From Gemmatimonadota bacterium (GTDB taxonomy: Bacteria > Gemmatimonadota > Gemmatimonadetes > Longimicrobiales > Gaopeijiaceae): 64,000 nucleotides of DNA. Below the pieces are notes generated by a model that saw only the letters and a list, made by a program, of their open reading frames with translations, was not told the DNA's origin and ran no database searches. The stretch's first letter is position 1. Each line of letters begins with the position of its first letter. This document shows positions 18,040 through 26,369 of this stretch, one piece after another. Location: assembly GCA_041390105.1 (NCBI GenBank), contig JAWKQO010000002.1:434001-498000 (forward strand). Reading direction: 5' to 3'. The position numbers and the translations under genes are program-made.

Positions 18040-19140
18040 ATGACTACCACGCCAGCGATCCAACGACTGCGGCGGCCGGCCTGGGGAGCTCTGCTGCTCC
18101 TCGCCGCTGCTCCGCTCGGTGCCCAACAGACCTGGCCGGCGCCGGTCGAGGGCGACTTCACGGTGACCGACTTCGTCTTCGACAGCGGCGAGCGCCTTCC
18201 CGAGCTCACGCAGCACTACCGCACCTTGGGCGCGCCGCGTCGCGGGCCCGACGGGCGTGTGCGCAATGCGGTGTTGGTGATGCACGGCACCACCGGGAGC
18301 GGAGGCGGATTCCTGTCTCCCCGCTTTGCCGGCGAGTTGTTCGGGCCCGGCAAGCTGCTGGACGCCGCGGAGTACTACATCGTGCTGCCGGACGGCATCG
18401 GGCACGGCCAGTCCAGCAAGCCCTCCGACGGAATGCACGCCCGCTTCCCCGCCTACACCTACGACGACATGGTGCGCGCCCAGTACCGGCTCCTCACCGA
18501 GGGACTGGGCGTCGATCACCTGCGCCTGGTGATGGGGACGTCCATGGGCGGTATGCACACCTGGGTCTGGGGCTACACCTATCCCGACTTCATGGACGCG
18601 CTCATGCCGCTGGCCAGTCTTCCGGTCGAGATCGCGGGTCGGAACCGGATCCAGCGTGCCATGATCCTCCGTTCCATCAAGGACGACCCGGCCTGGAACG
18701 GAGGCGACTACACCCAGCAGCCGCCCGGACTCACCGCGGCCATCCACTCGCTCATGTTCATGGTGTCGAGTCCCAGGCAGTGGCAGAAGGACGCGCCCAC
18801 CCGGGAGGAGGCGGAGACCATGCTGGAGCAGATGGTGGAGCGCTACCGGAGGAGTCTCGACGCCAACGACATGATCTATGCCTTCGACGCGTCGCGCTTC
18901 TACGATCCTTCCCCTCATCTGGAGCAGATCCAGGCACCGCTCCTCGCCATCAACTCGGCAGACGATCAGGTCAACCCGCCGGAGCTCGGGATTCTGGAGC
19001 GAGAGATCCAGCGCGTGCCGAAGGGCCGGGCCATGGTGTTGCCCATCACCGACCAGACCCGCGGGCATGGTACGCACTCCATCCCGGCCATCTGGGGACG
19101 CTACCTGAAAGAGCTGCTGCAGCGCGCGCCCGCCCGCTGA
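18040..19140 (+). CDS. Secreted alpha/beta hydrolase, homoserine acetyltransferase-like
   Basis: 366 residues with signal peptide (cleavage near LGAQQ). The fold and motif order match the MetX-like alpha/beta hydrolases: NAVLVMHGTTGSGG, LPDGIGHGQSSKPSDG, nucleophile Ser168 in MGTSMGGMHTW, Asp in INSADDQVNPPE and His in GHGTHSIPAIWG. Cytoplasmic MetX acylates homoserine; a secreted homologue is more likely a hydrolase or acyltransferase on another substrate. Divergent from the LTxxQ gene with a 150-bp intergenic region. Confidence 0.8.
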   Translation: MTTTPAIQRLRRPAWGALLLLAAAPLGAQQTWPAPVEGDFTVTDFVFDSGERLPELTQHYRTLGAPRRGPDGRVRNAVLVMHGTTGSGGGFLSPRFAGELFGPGKLLDAAEYYIVLPDGIGHGQSSKPSDGMHARFPAYTYDDMVRAQYRLLTEGLGVDHLRLVMGTSMGGMHTWVWGYTYPDFMDALMPLASLPVEIAGRNRIQRAMILRSIKDDPAWNGGDYTQQPPGLTAAIHSLMFMVSSPRQWQKDAPTREEAETMLEQMVERYRRSLDANDMIYAFDASRFYDPSPHLEQIQAPLLAINSADDQVNPPELGILEREIQRVPKGRAMVLPITDQTRGHGTHSIPAIWGRYLKELLQRAPAR

Positions 19141-19199
19141 GGGCCGATTGCCCCCGCGTCAGATCGAGTGGGTGTGAGAGCGTGCTGTCGGCGCGCGCC

Positions 19200-20369
19200 T
19201 CACGCCGTCGCGACGGCGGGCTCCAGGGCAGCCGGAAGGTCTTCGGGGACGAACACGCGGATGGGCTCGGGAACGCCCGCGTTGCGGAACGAGTCCACGC
19301 GCGCCAGGAAGCTGGCCGAGATGGTGTAGCCGCGCGGAGCCACCAGCGCCCCGTCCTCGGTATACAAGTCGTCGGCGAGGTGGAGGCCTACTCGTAGCGC
19401 AGCGAACTCCAGTTCCAGGATGCGCTGATGGCTGACGGTGAAGCCGAGACGCTGCGCGAAGGTGTTGAGGAGGGCGGAGTCGTAGAGCGTGCGCCCCCAC
19501 ATGGTGTCGACCGCTTCCTGGACGGACACCCCCCTGGCCTGAAGTACGTCGAAGTCGACCGCCATGCGAAGCATGTGTCCACCGGGTGTGCTGGGCGGGG
19601 CGTCTTCCATCATGGACCGGTAGAAGTCGTCGACCACTTCCACGACGGGACCGAGGCGCGGAATGTCCTTCAAGACCTGCCTCAACACGAGCGGCATCCG
19701 ACCGAACTCGTGCTCCCCTTCTTCGTCCAAGGTGTGTCCGTAGTACAGCTTTTCGAGAGTCGACTCGGATAGGGCGATGGTCCCGAGCTGTGACATCATG
19801 GCAGCGACTTCGATGTACCAAGCGCCGTCCATGCAGCAATCCTGGCTCAGCATCCGAACGTGCTCGCGAATGCGAGTGGCTCGCCCGAACGCGACCGGGT
19901 GGACCAGTGCCAGCACGTCGACCAGGGCCTGGATGCTCCCGCGTAGCGTATCTTCGAGCAGTTCGCGCTCTGCCGTGCGCAACTGGTGGATCTCGAGTGC
20001 GGCGAGGCACGCCGGGATCAAGCGATCAGGTGGGCAGGGCTTGGTCAGGAAGCGGAACACCTGGCCCTCGTTGACGGCCAGGCTTGCCGACTCCACGTCC
20101 GCATACCCCGTCAGAAGCATGCGCGTGGCGTCCGGATGGCGTTGACGGGCGTGGGAGAGGAATTCGGCTCCCGACATTCCGGGCATCCGCATGTCCGACA
20201 GGATCACGGCGATGCGCGGCTCCCTCTCGAGAACCTCCAAGGCTTCCTCGCCCGAGGTCGCCTTCAACACCCGAAAGGTCTTGCGGAGATGCGGCTCCAG
20301 GCTCTCGAGGATCACCGGGTCATCGTCCACACACAGAATGGGTGGCTTGAGGGGCAGCACGTCGGTCAC
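19200..20369 (-). CDS. Response regulator with degenerate HD-GYP-like output
   Basis: 389 residues from a GTG that overlaps the upstream gene's stop (GTGA). Receiver domain at about 9-125 with phospho-acceptor Asp59 (ILSDMRMPGM) and FRFLTKPC. The rest resembles the helical HD/HD-GYP output of RpfG-like regulators (HPVAFGRATRIREHVRML, then AAMMSQLGTIALSE), but the HD metal ligands and GYP are replaced (MSQLG where LHDIG is expected). It is therefore probably catalytically dead and acts as a regulatory or binding partner. Last gene of the H-NOX operon; compare the degenerate HD-GYP protein HnoD of Shewanella H-NOX signalling. Confidence 0.75.
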   Translation of the reverse strand: MTDVLPLKPPILCVDDDPVILESLEPHLRKTFRVLKATSGEEALEVLEREPRIAVILSDMRMPGMSGAEFLSHARQRHPDATRMLLTGYADVESASLAVNEGQVFRFLTKPCPPDRLIPACLAALEIHQLRTAERELLEDTLRGSIQALVDVLALVHPVAFGRATRIREHVRMLSQDCCMDGAWYIEVAAMMSQLGTIALSESTLEKLYYGHTLDEEGEHEFGRMPLVLRQVLKDIPRLGPVVEVVDDFYRSMMEDAPPSTPGGHMLRMAVDFDVLQARGVSVQEAVDTMWGRTLYDSALLNTFAQRLGFTVSHQRILELEFAALRVGLHLADDLYTEDGALVAPRGYTISASFLARVDSFRNAGVPEPIRVFVPEDLPAALEPAVATA

Positions 20370-21589
20370 GATACGACTCCAGGTAGCGCGGCGTCGGCCA
20401 ACTCCACGGCGGCCCACTCCCACTGTTCGATGTTCGCGGCCACTCCGGCGGCCTCTAGATACTCGACATCGAGCGGCTCCGGCTTGAGTGGCATCCCGTC
20501 CTTGGGCCCGAAGGAGCCTCCCACGATCCGCTCGGCGAGTGCGGCCGCAACGTGGACCGCGCCGGCAGCGCCGAACTCGGTGCGCGACACGCGCCCCGGT
20601 TGATGATGATTTCGCACCGCCTCGACGACTTTCGCGGGCAGGTTCCAGCGCCCCAGGAGGAAGGCGGCGATCTCGGCATGGGTGGTGCCGAAGGTCCGAC
20701 GTTCCGCTTCGGGTAGCGCGATATCGGAGACCCGGGCCAGGTTGCGTGCTTGACGGAAGCGACCGGGCAGGTACACCGCCATCACGAACTGACCCAGGTC
20801 GTGAAGAAGCCCCGCCGACTGGGCGATGGCCTGCTGGGCGGGATCGTCCAGGAGGCGGCGCGCAAGACGGGAGGCCAGAACGCTCCGGCGGTCCAAGGTC
20901 TCCACCGAAAAGCCGTCGAAGAGCAGGCCCGGCTCCATCGCGTCGAACAGGCCGTGCGAGAGGACGAGCCCACGCAGGGCTTCGATGCCCAGACAGCCGA
21001 TTGCAGCATCCACGGTGGCAATATCGCCGCCCGAGGCGGCGGCATTGCCCACTTGGAGGATGCGGGCGGTCGCGAAGACGTCATGTCTGACGGCGTCGGC
21101 GATCTGCTCCGACGTCACGTCTGGATCCTCGAGCAGCGTCAACAGGGTGCTGTGGACCTCAGGCGGAATCGGAAGCGCGTCCAGCCCGCCCACCACGCTC
21201 TCGACCTCCGGGTCGGTGATCTCGCGGCGCAGGTGGTGGCCGTGATCGATGGCCTCTTCCAGGGTATCGGCTTCGCAGGGCTTGAGAAGAATGCGATGGG
21301 CCGCGGGCAGGGCTCTGAGGAGCTGCTGCTTCTCGGCATGGCCGGTGAGCAGGATGCGGACGACCTCGGGCTGATTCAGGCGGGCCCACTCCAGCAGTTG
21401 GTTGCCATCCATCTCAGGCATGCGCATGTCGGTGATCAACACGTCGTACGCGTTCTGTTCCATACGTTCGATGGCCTCGCGCGCGCGCGTCACGAACTCC
21501 ATCTGCCAGCGCTTGCGCTGCCGACGCAGGCCGTTCTCTAGGCCTTCGAGCACTGCCGGCTCGTCGTCGACGAAGAGCACACGGATCAT
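20366..21589 (-). CDS. Response regulator with HDOD output domain
   Basis: 407 residues, ATG overlapping the kinase stop by 4 bp. Receiver domain with Asp54 in VLITDMRMPEM and the ILLKPCEADTL block. The output is an HDOD domain (about 135-330): ALPIPPEVHSTLLTLLEDPD, IADAVRHDVFATARILQVGN, AAIGCLGIEALRGLVL, and a GLLHDLGQF segment further on. HDOD proteins are usually non-catalytic HD relatives used in signalling. The gene is the presumptive direct target of the histidine kinase next door. Confidence 0.85.
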   Translation of the reverse strand: MIRVLFVDDEPAVLEGLENGLRRQRKRWQMEFVTRAREAIERMEQNAYDVLITDMRMPEMDGNQLLEWARLNQPEVVRILLTGHAEKQQLLRALPAAHRILLKPCEADTLEEAIDHGHHLRREITDPEVESVVGGLDALPIPPEVHSTLLTLLEDPDVTSEQIADAVRHDVFATARILQVGNAAASGGDIATVDAAIGCLGIEALRGLVLSHGLFDAMEPGLLFDGFSVETLDRRSVLASRLARRLLDDPAQQAIAQSAGLLHDLGQFVMAVYLPGRFRQARNLARVSDIALPEAERRTFGTTHAEIAAFLLGRWNLPAKVVEAVRNHHQPGRVSRTEFGAAGAVHVAAALAERIVGGSFGPKDGMPLKPEPLDVEYLEAAGVAANIEQWEWAAVELADAALPGVVS

Positions 21590-22878
21590 CGCGGGCCTCC
21601 CACGCGGCCCTGGATCGGCAACCGCACGACGAACGTGGTTCCCTCTCCGGGCGTGGTCTCGAACCTCAGCGAGCCCCCGTGTTTCTCCACCACGACGGCG
21701 TACGAGATGGCCAGACCCTGTCCCGTTCCCTTTCCGACCGGCTTGGTGGTGAAGAACGGCTCGAACAGGCGATGGTGGATCGATTCGGGGATGCCGCCCC
21801 CGGTGTCCGTGAAGGAGATGACCACGCATTCGCCATCCACCTGCGAGCGGATGGTGAGCAGGCCCCGGGCGTCGGTGCCCTCGTTGTGCTCTTCGATGGC
21901 CTGGGCGGCGTTGACCACCAGGTTCAGGAACACCTGGTTGATGTCGCCGGCGTAGCAGGGGACCAGGGGCAGCTCACCCAGTTCGGTGACCACGTCCGCA
22001 ACGTACTTCACCTCGTTGCGGGCCACGGTGAGGGTGGTCTGGATGGCCTGGTTCAGGTCGGTGGGCACCCGTTCGTGTCCGGGGTGCGCAAAGGCTTTCA
22101 TGGCCGAGACGATGGTGCTGACACGGTCCACGCCCTCCAGCGTGCGCGCGAACGCCTTGGGCACCCGGGCCTGCAGATACTCGAGGTCGACGTCGTCTTC
22201 GGCCTCCTGCATGCGCGTGCGGTCGGCTTCACTGAGCTCGGTGCGCTCCAGCAGCTCGCGATAGGCGGCCAGCGCGGAGAGAAGGTCGTCGAAGGAGTCA
22301 CGCAGGAAGCGGGCGTTGTCGCCGATGAACTGCATCGGGGTATTGATCTCGTGTGCGATGCCAGCTGCGAGTTGGCCCACCGACTCGAGCTTCTGGGCAT
22401 GGCGCAGCTCCATCTCCAGTTGCCTGCGCTCGCGCATGTCCGCGGCTGCGATGACATAGATGGGCGCGCCCAGCTTGTGCTTGGCGGTGGCGATGGAGAG
22501 AAGCACCGGGATGGTCCCCTGCGCGCTCTGCCACTCGTCTTCGAAATGATCGACGCGCGCGTCGTCTCCCGCGCTGCGTAGGAACTCCGATAGACGGGGG
22601 GAGATCGTCTCCACCGTCCGGCCGAGCAGGGTCTCGCGCTCTCGTCCGATCAGCTCCACCAGCGCATCGTTGACGTCCCGCACCACGCCGTCGTGCTGGA
22701 CCACGCAGAGCGCCTCGGGCATCACCGAGTACAGCTCCATCAGATAGGCGTTGGCGCGCTGCAAGCGCTCGTTGGACAGGAAGAGAGCGCGGGTCCGGTC
22801 CTCGATCATCTCTTCGAGGATGGCCACACGCCGCTCCGCCCGCTCCAGACGGCGCGCTTCGACGGTGGCGGTGGTCAT
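21586..22878 (-). CDS. PAS-domain histidine kinase of an H-NOX operon
   Basis: 430 residues. N-terminal coiled coil (about 5-45, VEARRLERAERRVAILEEMI), a PAS domain (about 48-150), HisKA with His176 in GIAHEINTPMQF, and HATPase_c with NQVFLNLVVNAAQAI, DTGGGIP and GTGQGLAI. There are no membrane segments, so it is cytosolic and fits control by the soluble H-NOX encoded immediately upstream with a 4-bp overlap. The stop overlaps the start of the HDOD regulator. Likely role: H-NOX-regulated autophosphorylation and phosphotransfer to one or both downstream regulators. Confidence 0.9.
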   Translation of the reverse strand: MTTATVEARRLERAERRVAILEEMIEDRTRALFLSNERLQRANAYLMELYSVMPEALCVVQHDGVVRDVNDALVELIGRERETLLGRTVETISPRLSEFLRSAGDDARVDHFEDEWQSAQGTIPVLLSIATAKHKLGAPIYVIAAADMRERRQLEMELRHAQKLESVGQLAAGIAHEINTPMQFIGDNARFLRDSFDDLLSALAAYRELLERTELSEADRTRMQEAEDDVDLEYLQARVPKAFARTLEGVDRVSTIVSAMKAFAHPGHERVPTDLNQAIQTTLTVARNEVKYVADVVTELGELPLVPCYAGDINQVFLNLVVNAAQAIEEHNEGTDARGLLTIRSQVDGECVVISFTDTGGGIPESIHHRLFEPFFTTKPVGKGTGQGLAISYAVVVEKHGGSLRFETTPGEGTTFVVRLPIQGRVGGPR

Positions 22879-23459
22879 TGGTGGAGCACCGCCCCCGCCG
22901 GGGGCGTGACCAGGGGGGCGCGCACTACGACCTCGTACTCACAGCTCACCGCGCCCTCGTGCATGCAGGAGTGCTTGGCGTAATCGATCTCACACTCGAA
23001 GTGGCGAGCGGCGCCCACCAGCAGCCCTTCCATGAAGGCGCATAGCTTGCGCTCCGAGGTGTACTGCAGTCGAGCCTGCCCGGGGCCGGTGGGCTCGACC
23101 AGAAAGGAAGGGGTGACCGCCTGCGGAATGAGCTTGGTCACCTCCACGTGCAGCACGGTGTCGACGCTCTCCAGAAAGGAGATCAAGTCGGGGTGATCGT
23201 CGACCAGGTCGGGGACCCGGCCGGCGAGCTTGGGGAAGCAGAACTCGCCGAAGGCCCGCAGAACCTCGGGGACGGGGAGGTCCAACAGCTCGGCGGCGCT
23301 CTTCACCAGGGCGGTCAGGTCCGCGTCCGGGTAGGTACCCGGTCCCACGAAGGGGTCGCCGGTCACGAGCGTGGTGCGGTCCAGAAGGGACTCGTACGCC
23401 TCTTCACCCCAGCGTTCGCAGACGAACGCCTCCAGGAGGTTGAAGATCACGCCCTTCAT
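22875..23459 (-). CDS. H-NOX heme-based gas sensor
   Basis: 194 residues with the hallmark start MKGVIFNLLEAFV, the proximal heme ligand His104 in LHVEVTKLIP, the proline-containing AVTPSF segment, and the heme-propionate motif YxSxR as Y133-S135-R137. H-NOX proteins bind NO (or O2) and modulate a partner kinase or cyclase. Cys140, Cys165 and Cys173 fall one residue from positions of the zinc-binding cysteines of redox-responsive H-NOX proteins; the fourth may be replaced (His163 or Cys156 are near). NO-sensing alone or thiol/redox sensing are both possible. First gene of a four-gene overlapping operon. Confidence 0.9.
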   Translation of the reverse strand: MKGVIFNLLEAFVCERWGEEAYESLLDRTTLVTGDPFVGPGTYPDADLTALVKSAAELLDLPVPEVLRAFGEFCFPKLAGRVPDLVDDHPDLISFLESVDTVLHVEVTKLIPQAVTPSFLVEPTGPGQARLQYTSERKLCAFMEGLLVGAARHFECEIDYAKHSCMHEGAVSCEYEVVVRAPLVTPPAGAVLHQ

Positions 23460-23470
23460 ACGGACACCGT

Positions 23471-23503
23471 CCCCCGCTTCGGCCCCGGAGGGCCCGAAGG
23501 GGG
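23471..23503 (-). terminator. Hairpin between DUF502 gene and H-NOX operon
   Basis: Imperfect stem (cccc-cttcgg-ccc against ggg-ccgaag-gggg with single mismatches and a gga loop) in the 54-bp gap after the DUF502 stop. No T tract follows, so it may only attenuate or protect a transcript end. Confidence 0.35.
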
Positions 23504-23513
23504 CCTTCCTGGC

Positions 23514-24143
23514 TCAAGTGTCGGCGGCGGGCAGGCTCGACTTGAGAGGGGCGCTCCACTGGGGAGGGGCCAGGACGCCCAGGGACATGATGGTCTTGAC
23601 CGCGTCCTCGACGGACCAGTCCAGGCGGACCGCCTCGCCGGCCGGGACCACCTGCAGGAAGCCGGTGGTGGGGTTGGGTGTGGTGGGGATGAACACGGTG
23701 CTCCAGGCCCGGCCGTCCGTGTCCTCGACCGTGTTGGTCAGGAAGCCCACGGCCCTCATGCCCGGGCGGGGAAACTCCACCATCACCACCGTCTGGAAGT
23801 CCGACCGGGGCGCGTTGAACGCCTCGACCACCTGCTTGGCGGCCTGGTAGATGATCCGCACGATGGGGATCCGCAGCACGACCTTCTCGAAGAGGCCGAT
23901 CAGGCGGCTGCCCACCACGTTGGTGGCCACCTGGCCCACGAGCAGGAGGATGGTCAGGAGCAGGCCCAGCGACAGCAGCGCGCGCGCCCAGGGCGGTAGG
24001 TGCCCCAGCAGCGGGTCCAGGAAGGGCAACAGCAGCGCCGTCGCCGCGTTGTACAGGAAGCGCAACGCGAAGATGGTGATCCCCAAGGGGATCAGTACCA
24101 CCAGTCCCGTGACCAGACGCTTGCGCACGTGCTGGATCGCCAC
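23514..24143 (-). CDS. DUF502-family membrane protein
   Basis: 209 residues from a GTG with AAGGAG 8 nt upstream; a longer in-frame ATG lacks this. Two hydrophobic segments (RLVTGLVVLIPLGITIFAL and LLSLGLLLTILLLVGQVATN) precede a soluble domain with FEKVVLRIPIVRIIYQAAKQ and VFIPTTPNPTTGFLQVV, which are conserved in the family. The biochemical role of DUF502 proteins is not established; some relate to photosynthetic-membrane or lipid processes. The neighbouring DUF481-like porin and the H-NOX operon offer no clear functional link. Confidence 0.85.
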   Translation of the reverse strand: MAIQHVRKRLVTGLVVLIPLGITIFALRFLYNAATALLLPFLDPLLGHLPPWARALLSLGLLLTILLLVGQVATNVVGSRLIGLFEKVVLRIPIVRIIYQAAKQVVEAFNAPRSDFQTVVMVEFPRPGMRAVGFLTNTVEDTDGRAWSTVFIPTTPNPTTGFLQVVPAGEAVRLDWSVEDAVKTIMSLGVLAPPQWSAPLKSSLPAADT

Positions 24144-24219
24144 CGAACCGACTCCTTGTCTTCCGGGCAGGGGGAGCCCAAGAACTTCGGGCAAGAATCT
24201 AAGGCGAGGCGGAAGGGTG

Positions 24220-25056
24220 CTAGCGGAACGTGGTGGTGAGGCTGAGCACCAGCTCCCCGTCGTTGTTGGAGCGGGCCCCGCGGTTCCTGGCCCCCGAGTC
24301 GAATGAGTCGACGAAGGAGAGCTTGAGGTGGAGCGTCTCCGAGACCCGGAAGGCAGCCGAGGTCACCGATTTCATGGTGTAGTCCTCGAAGCGACCCACC
24401 CGCGGTCCGTAGGAGGTGTTGTTGCTTAGCCGGACGCGGTCCTCGTCTCCGACGCGGCGCTGGAGGTTGAGCTCGATGGAGCCCCGGGCCACGGTGCGGA
24501 CCGGATCGATCTGCTCCTCCAGCCTGGGGTCGGTGCGCTCCGCCAGGACGGCCAGGCGCACGCCGGCCTTGGTGCGCTCCGAGTCGGCCATCTGGATACG
24601 GGCCCCCACGCCCGCTCGCACCCGCAGGTCGATGCGCTTTTCGTAGCTCCCTTCCAGCTGGGAATGCAGGAACGAGGAGATCACGTCGTGGCCCCGGTAG
24701 TCCAGCGTGGTCTCGGCGGCCCAGGACCGGCGGCTGACGTCGCGCTCGCCGCTGGGCTCGGATGCCTCGCCGTACTGGAAAGACGCGTCGGTGGCAAACG
24801 TGAAGTGCGCGGTCTCGGCGGCCGTGCCGGTCCGGGTGAGGATCAGGGCCTGGGCGGTGTTGCCGAAGAAGAGGCTGGCCCCGAGCTCGGCTTCGGAGGT
24901 CCAGTCCACCGTGGGGACCGGAACCGGCACATCGCTGCCGGGGTCCGGCGGGCGGTTGCCGGGCGCGGGGTTCTGGGCGCTCAGGCCTGCGGGGAGGAGC
25001 AGGGCCGCGAGAGCGCTCGCAAACAGGGGGACGGGGCTACGGTGCGGTCGGTCCAT
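24220..25056 (-). CDS. DUF481-like outer-membrane beta-barrel protein
   Basis: 278 residues with signal peptide (cleavage near GLSAQ), a Pro-rich linker, then alternating beta strands ending in LVLSLTTTFR with a C-terminal aromatic, as for outer-membrane barrels. WTSEAELGASLFFGNTAQ at the start of the barrel is typical of DUF481 (YdiY-like). Function unknown. The ATG at 25056 leads directly into the signal peptide and is preferred to a longer reading. Confidence 0.7.
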   Translation of the reverse strand: MDRPHRSPVPLFASALAALLLPAGLSAQNPAPGNRPPDPGSDVPVPVPTVDWTSEAELGASLFFGNTAQALILTRTGTAAETAHFTFATDASFQYGEASEPSGERDVSRRSWAAETTLDYRGHDVISSFLHSQLEGSYEKRIDLRVRAGVGARIQMADSERTKAGVRLAVLAERTDPRLEEQIDPVRTVARGSIELNLQRRVGDEDRVRLSNNTSYGPRVGRFEDYTMKSVTSAAFRVSETLHLKLSFVDSFDSGARNRGARSNNDGELVLSLTTTFR

Positions 25057-25185
25057 TCCCTCGGGTTGTGGGGTGGCGTCCGAGTGGGAATATCGCAAGA
25101 AGGAGGCCGGGGACCAACCGATGCTCTGGACGTGGGGCATGCGCGCGCGGCCGGCCCCAAAGGGCCCGAGGGGCCCCGCAGCGGG

Positions 25186-25214
25186 TTGAACCGGCTCCCC
25201 GCTAGCCTTATCCT
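25186..25214 (+). promoter_or_regulatory. Promoter of tRNA-Ile
   Basis: TTGAAC (25186-25191) and TATCCT (25209-25214) with an exact 17-nt spacer, 50 bp upstream of the mature tRNA. A GC hairpin (25227-25244) followed by tctttat lies in the predicted pre-tRNA leader. Confidence 0.55.
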
Positions 25215-25263
25215 ACTGAGCTTTCCGCCGCCCGTCCGGGCGGCGTCTTTATCGGTAGGTGCA

Positions 25264-25337
<74 letters not shown>

Positions 25338-25346
25338 TGGGTCCGA

Positions 25347-25369
25347 GAGCCCCCCAGGACGGGGGGCTT
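25347..25369 (+). terminator. Terminator after tRNA-Ile
   Basis: Stem of 8-9 bp (agcccccc with ggggggct) and loop aggac, followed by tctcagg. It lies between the tRNA and the convergent methyltransferase stop at 25378 and can serve both. Confidence 0.65.
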
Positions 25370-25377
25370 CTCAGGAC

Positions 25378-26220
25378 TCAGCCCCCCGCTTCCTCGCGAA
25401 GCGCCCTCGGCACGTCCCCTTTTCGTCCCGCGCAAAAGAGCTGTGGGCTGAGAACGCACTCGCGCTCTACCTGGCGAGAGAGCGACAAGAGCGTCTCGCG
25501 ACGTTTGCGGTCTGCCCAGGCGGCATCGAGGTCAGGGACCTGCCAAGCCGGACCCATGACGCCCAAGCAGGGCTCGCAGTTGAAGCCGGCCGCGGCCATC
25601 TCGTCGGTCAGCTCGGTGGGGAGATGGAAGTAGGCTTCCGGCAGGGTCTTCACGTCCGGAGGTGGATCTCTCCTGACCCCAGTGGACAGCTCACGAACGG
25701 TCATCTCGAAATACTCCGGGTCGAACACCAGCCCACGGGTGAGCCCATACACCGCGCCCGCATAACGATTGATCGCGATGGCCAGGAGTAGGCCACCACC
25801 ACGAAGGACACGGTGGCACTCCCGCAGCGCCCGGAGCCGGTCTATGCGGTCGATCAGGTGATAGAGGGGGCCTGCCAACAGGACCACGTCGACCGAGCCG
25901 TCGGGGAACGACAGCGTACGAGCATCGCCCACAGCGACCGAGGCCAGACCGGGTCCCGGGCGCGTCTGCCGAAGGATGGCCGCGTCGATGTGTCTGGGCA
26001 CCACGTCGATCAGATGAACGCGATGCCCGAGGCTGGCGAGCCAAAACGAGTATGCACCGGTCCCGCCTCCCACGTCCGCGACCTCGAGGGGCCCGTTCGA
26101 CAGATGGCGGAGGATCAGCTCCTGGACGCGGGCGAACTCGAACTCACCGAACGCACCGGTCAAGCGAGTAGACTCGTCGAACTGGAGATAGTGTGACTGA
26201 ACCAGATCCGAGGATTGCAT
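25378..26220 (-). CDS. Class I SAM-dependent methyltransferase
   Basis: 280 residues. Motif I is VADVGGGTGAYSFWLASLG (about 48-66), followed by an acidic residue in VHLIDV, VGDARTLSFPDGSVDVVLL, and LRECHRVLRGGGLLLAIA, a standard Methyltransf_11-type core. The C-terminal part (about 160-270) with YFHLPTELTDEMAAAGF resembles methyltransferases acting on small molecules. Substrate unknown. No clear ribosome site precedes the ATG. Isolated between a tRNA and a DUF222-HNH gene. Confidence 0.85.
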   Translation of the reverse strand: MQSSDLVQSHYLQFDESTRLTGAFGEFEFARVQELILRHLSNGPLEVADVGGGTGAYSFWLASLGHRVHLIDVVPRHIDAAILRQTRPGPGLASVAVGDARTLSFPDGSVDVVLLAGPLYHLIDRIDRLRALRECHRVLRGGGLLLAIAINRYAGAVYGLTRGLVFDPEYFEMTVRELSTGVRRDPPPDVKTLPEAYFHLPTELTDEMAAAGFNCEPCLGVMGPAWQVPDLDAAWADRKRRETLLSLSRQVERECVLSPQLFCAGRKGDVPRALREEAGG

Positions 26221-26369
26221 AGTCGCATTTGAAGAGGTGATGTCCCGCCCTGGCCCTCGGCGTGTCACTCACACCCCCTGCACGCCCGCCATCACTCTGA
26301 ATTAGATGTCTTCCAGCGTTGGCGCCACAGCTTTGACCCGGCACCGGGAATCGGGTTCGTGAAGCAGGG

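Noticed and set aside
25227..25244. GC hairpin before tRNA-Ile considered as a terminator of an upstream plus-strand gene
   Set aside because: There is no plus-strand gene upstream; it lies after the likely tRNA promoter and is more simply part of the pre-tRNA leader.
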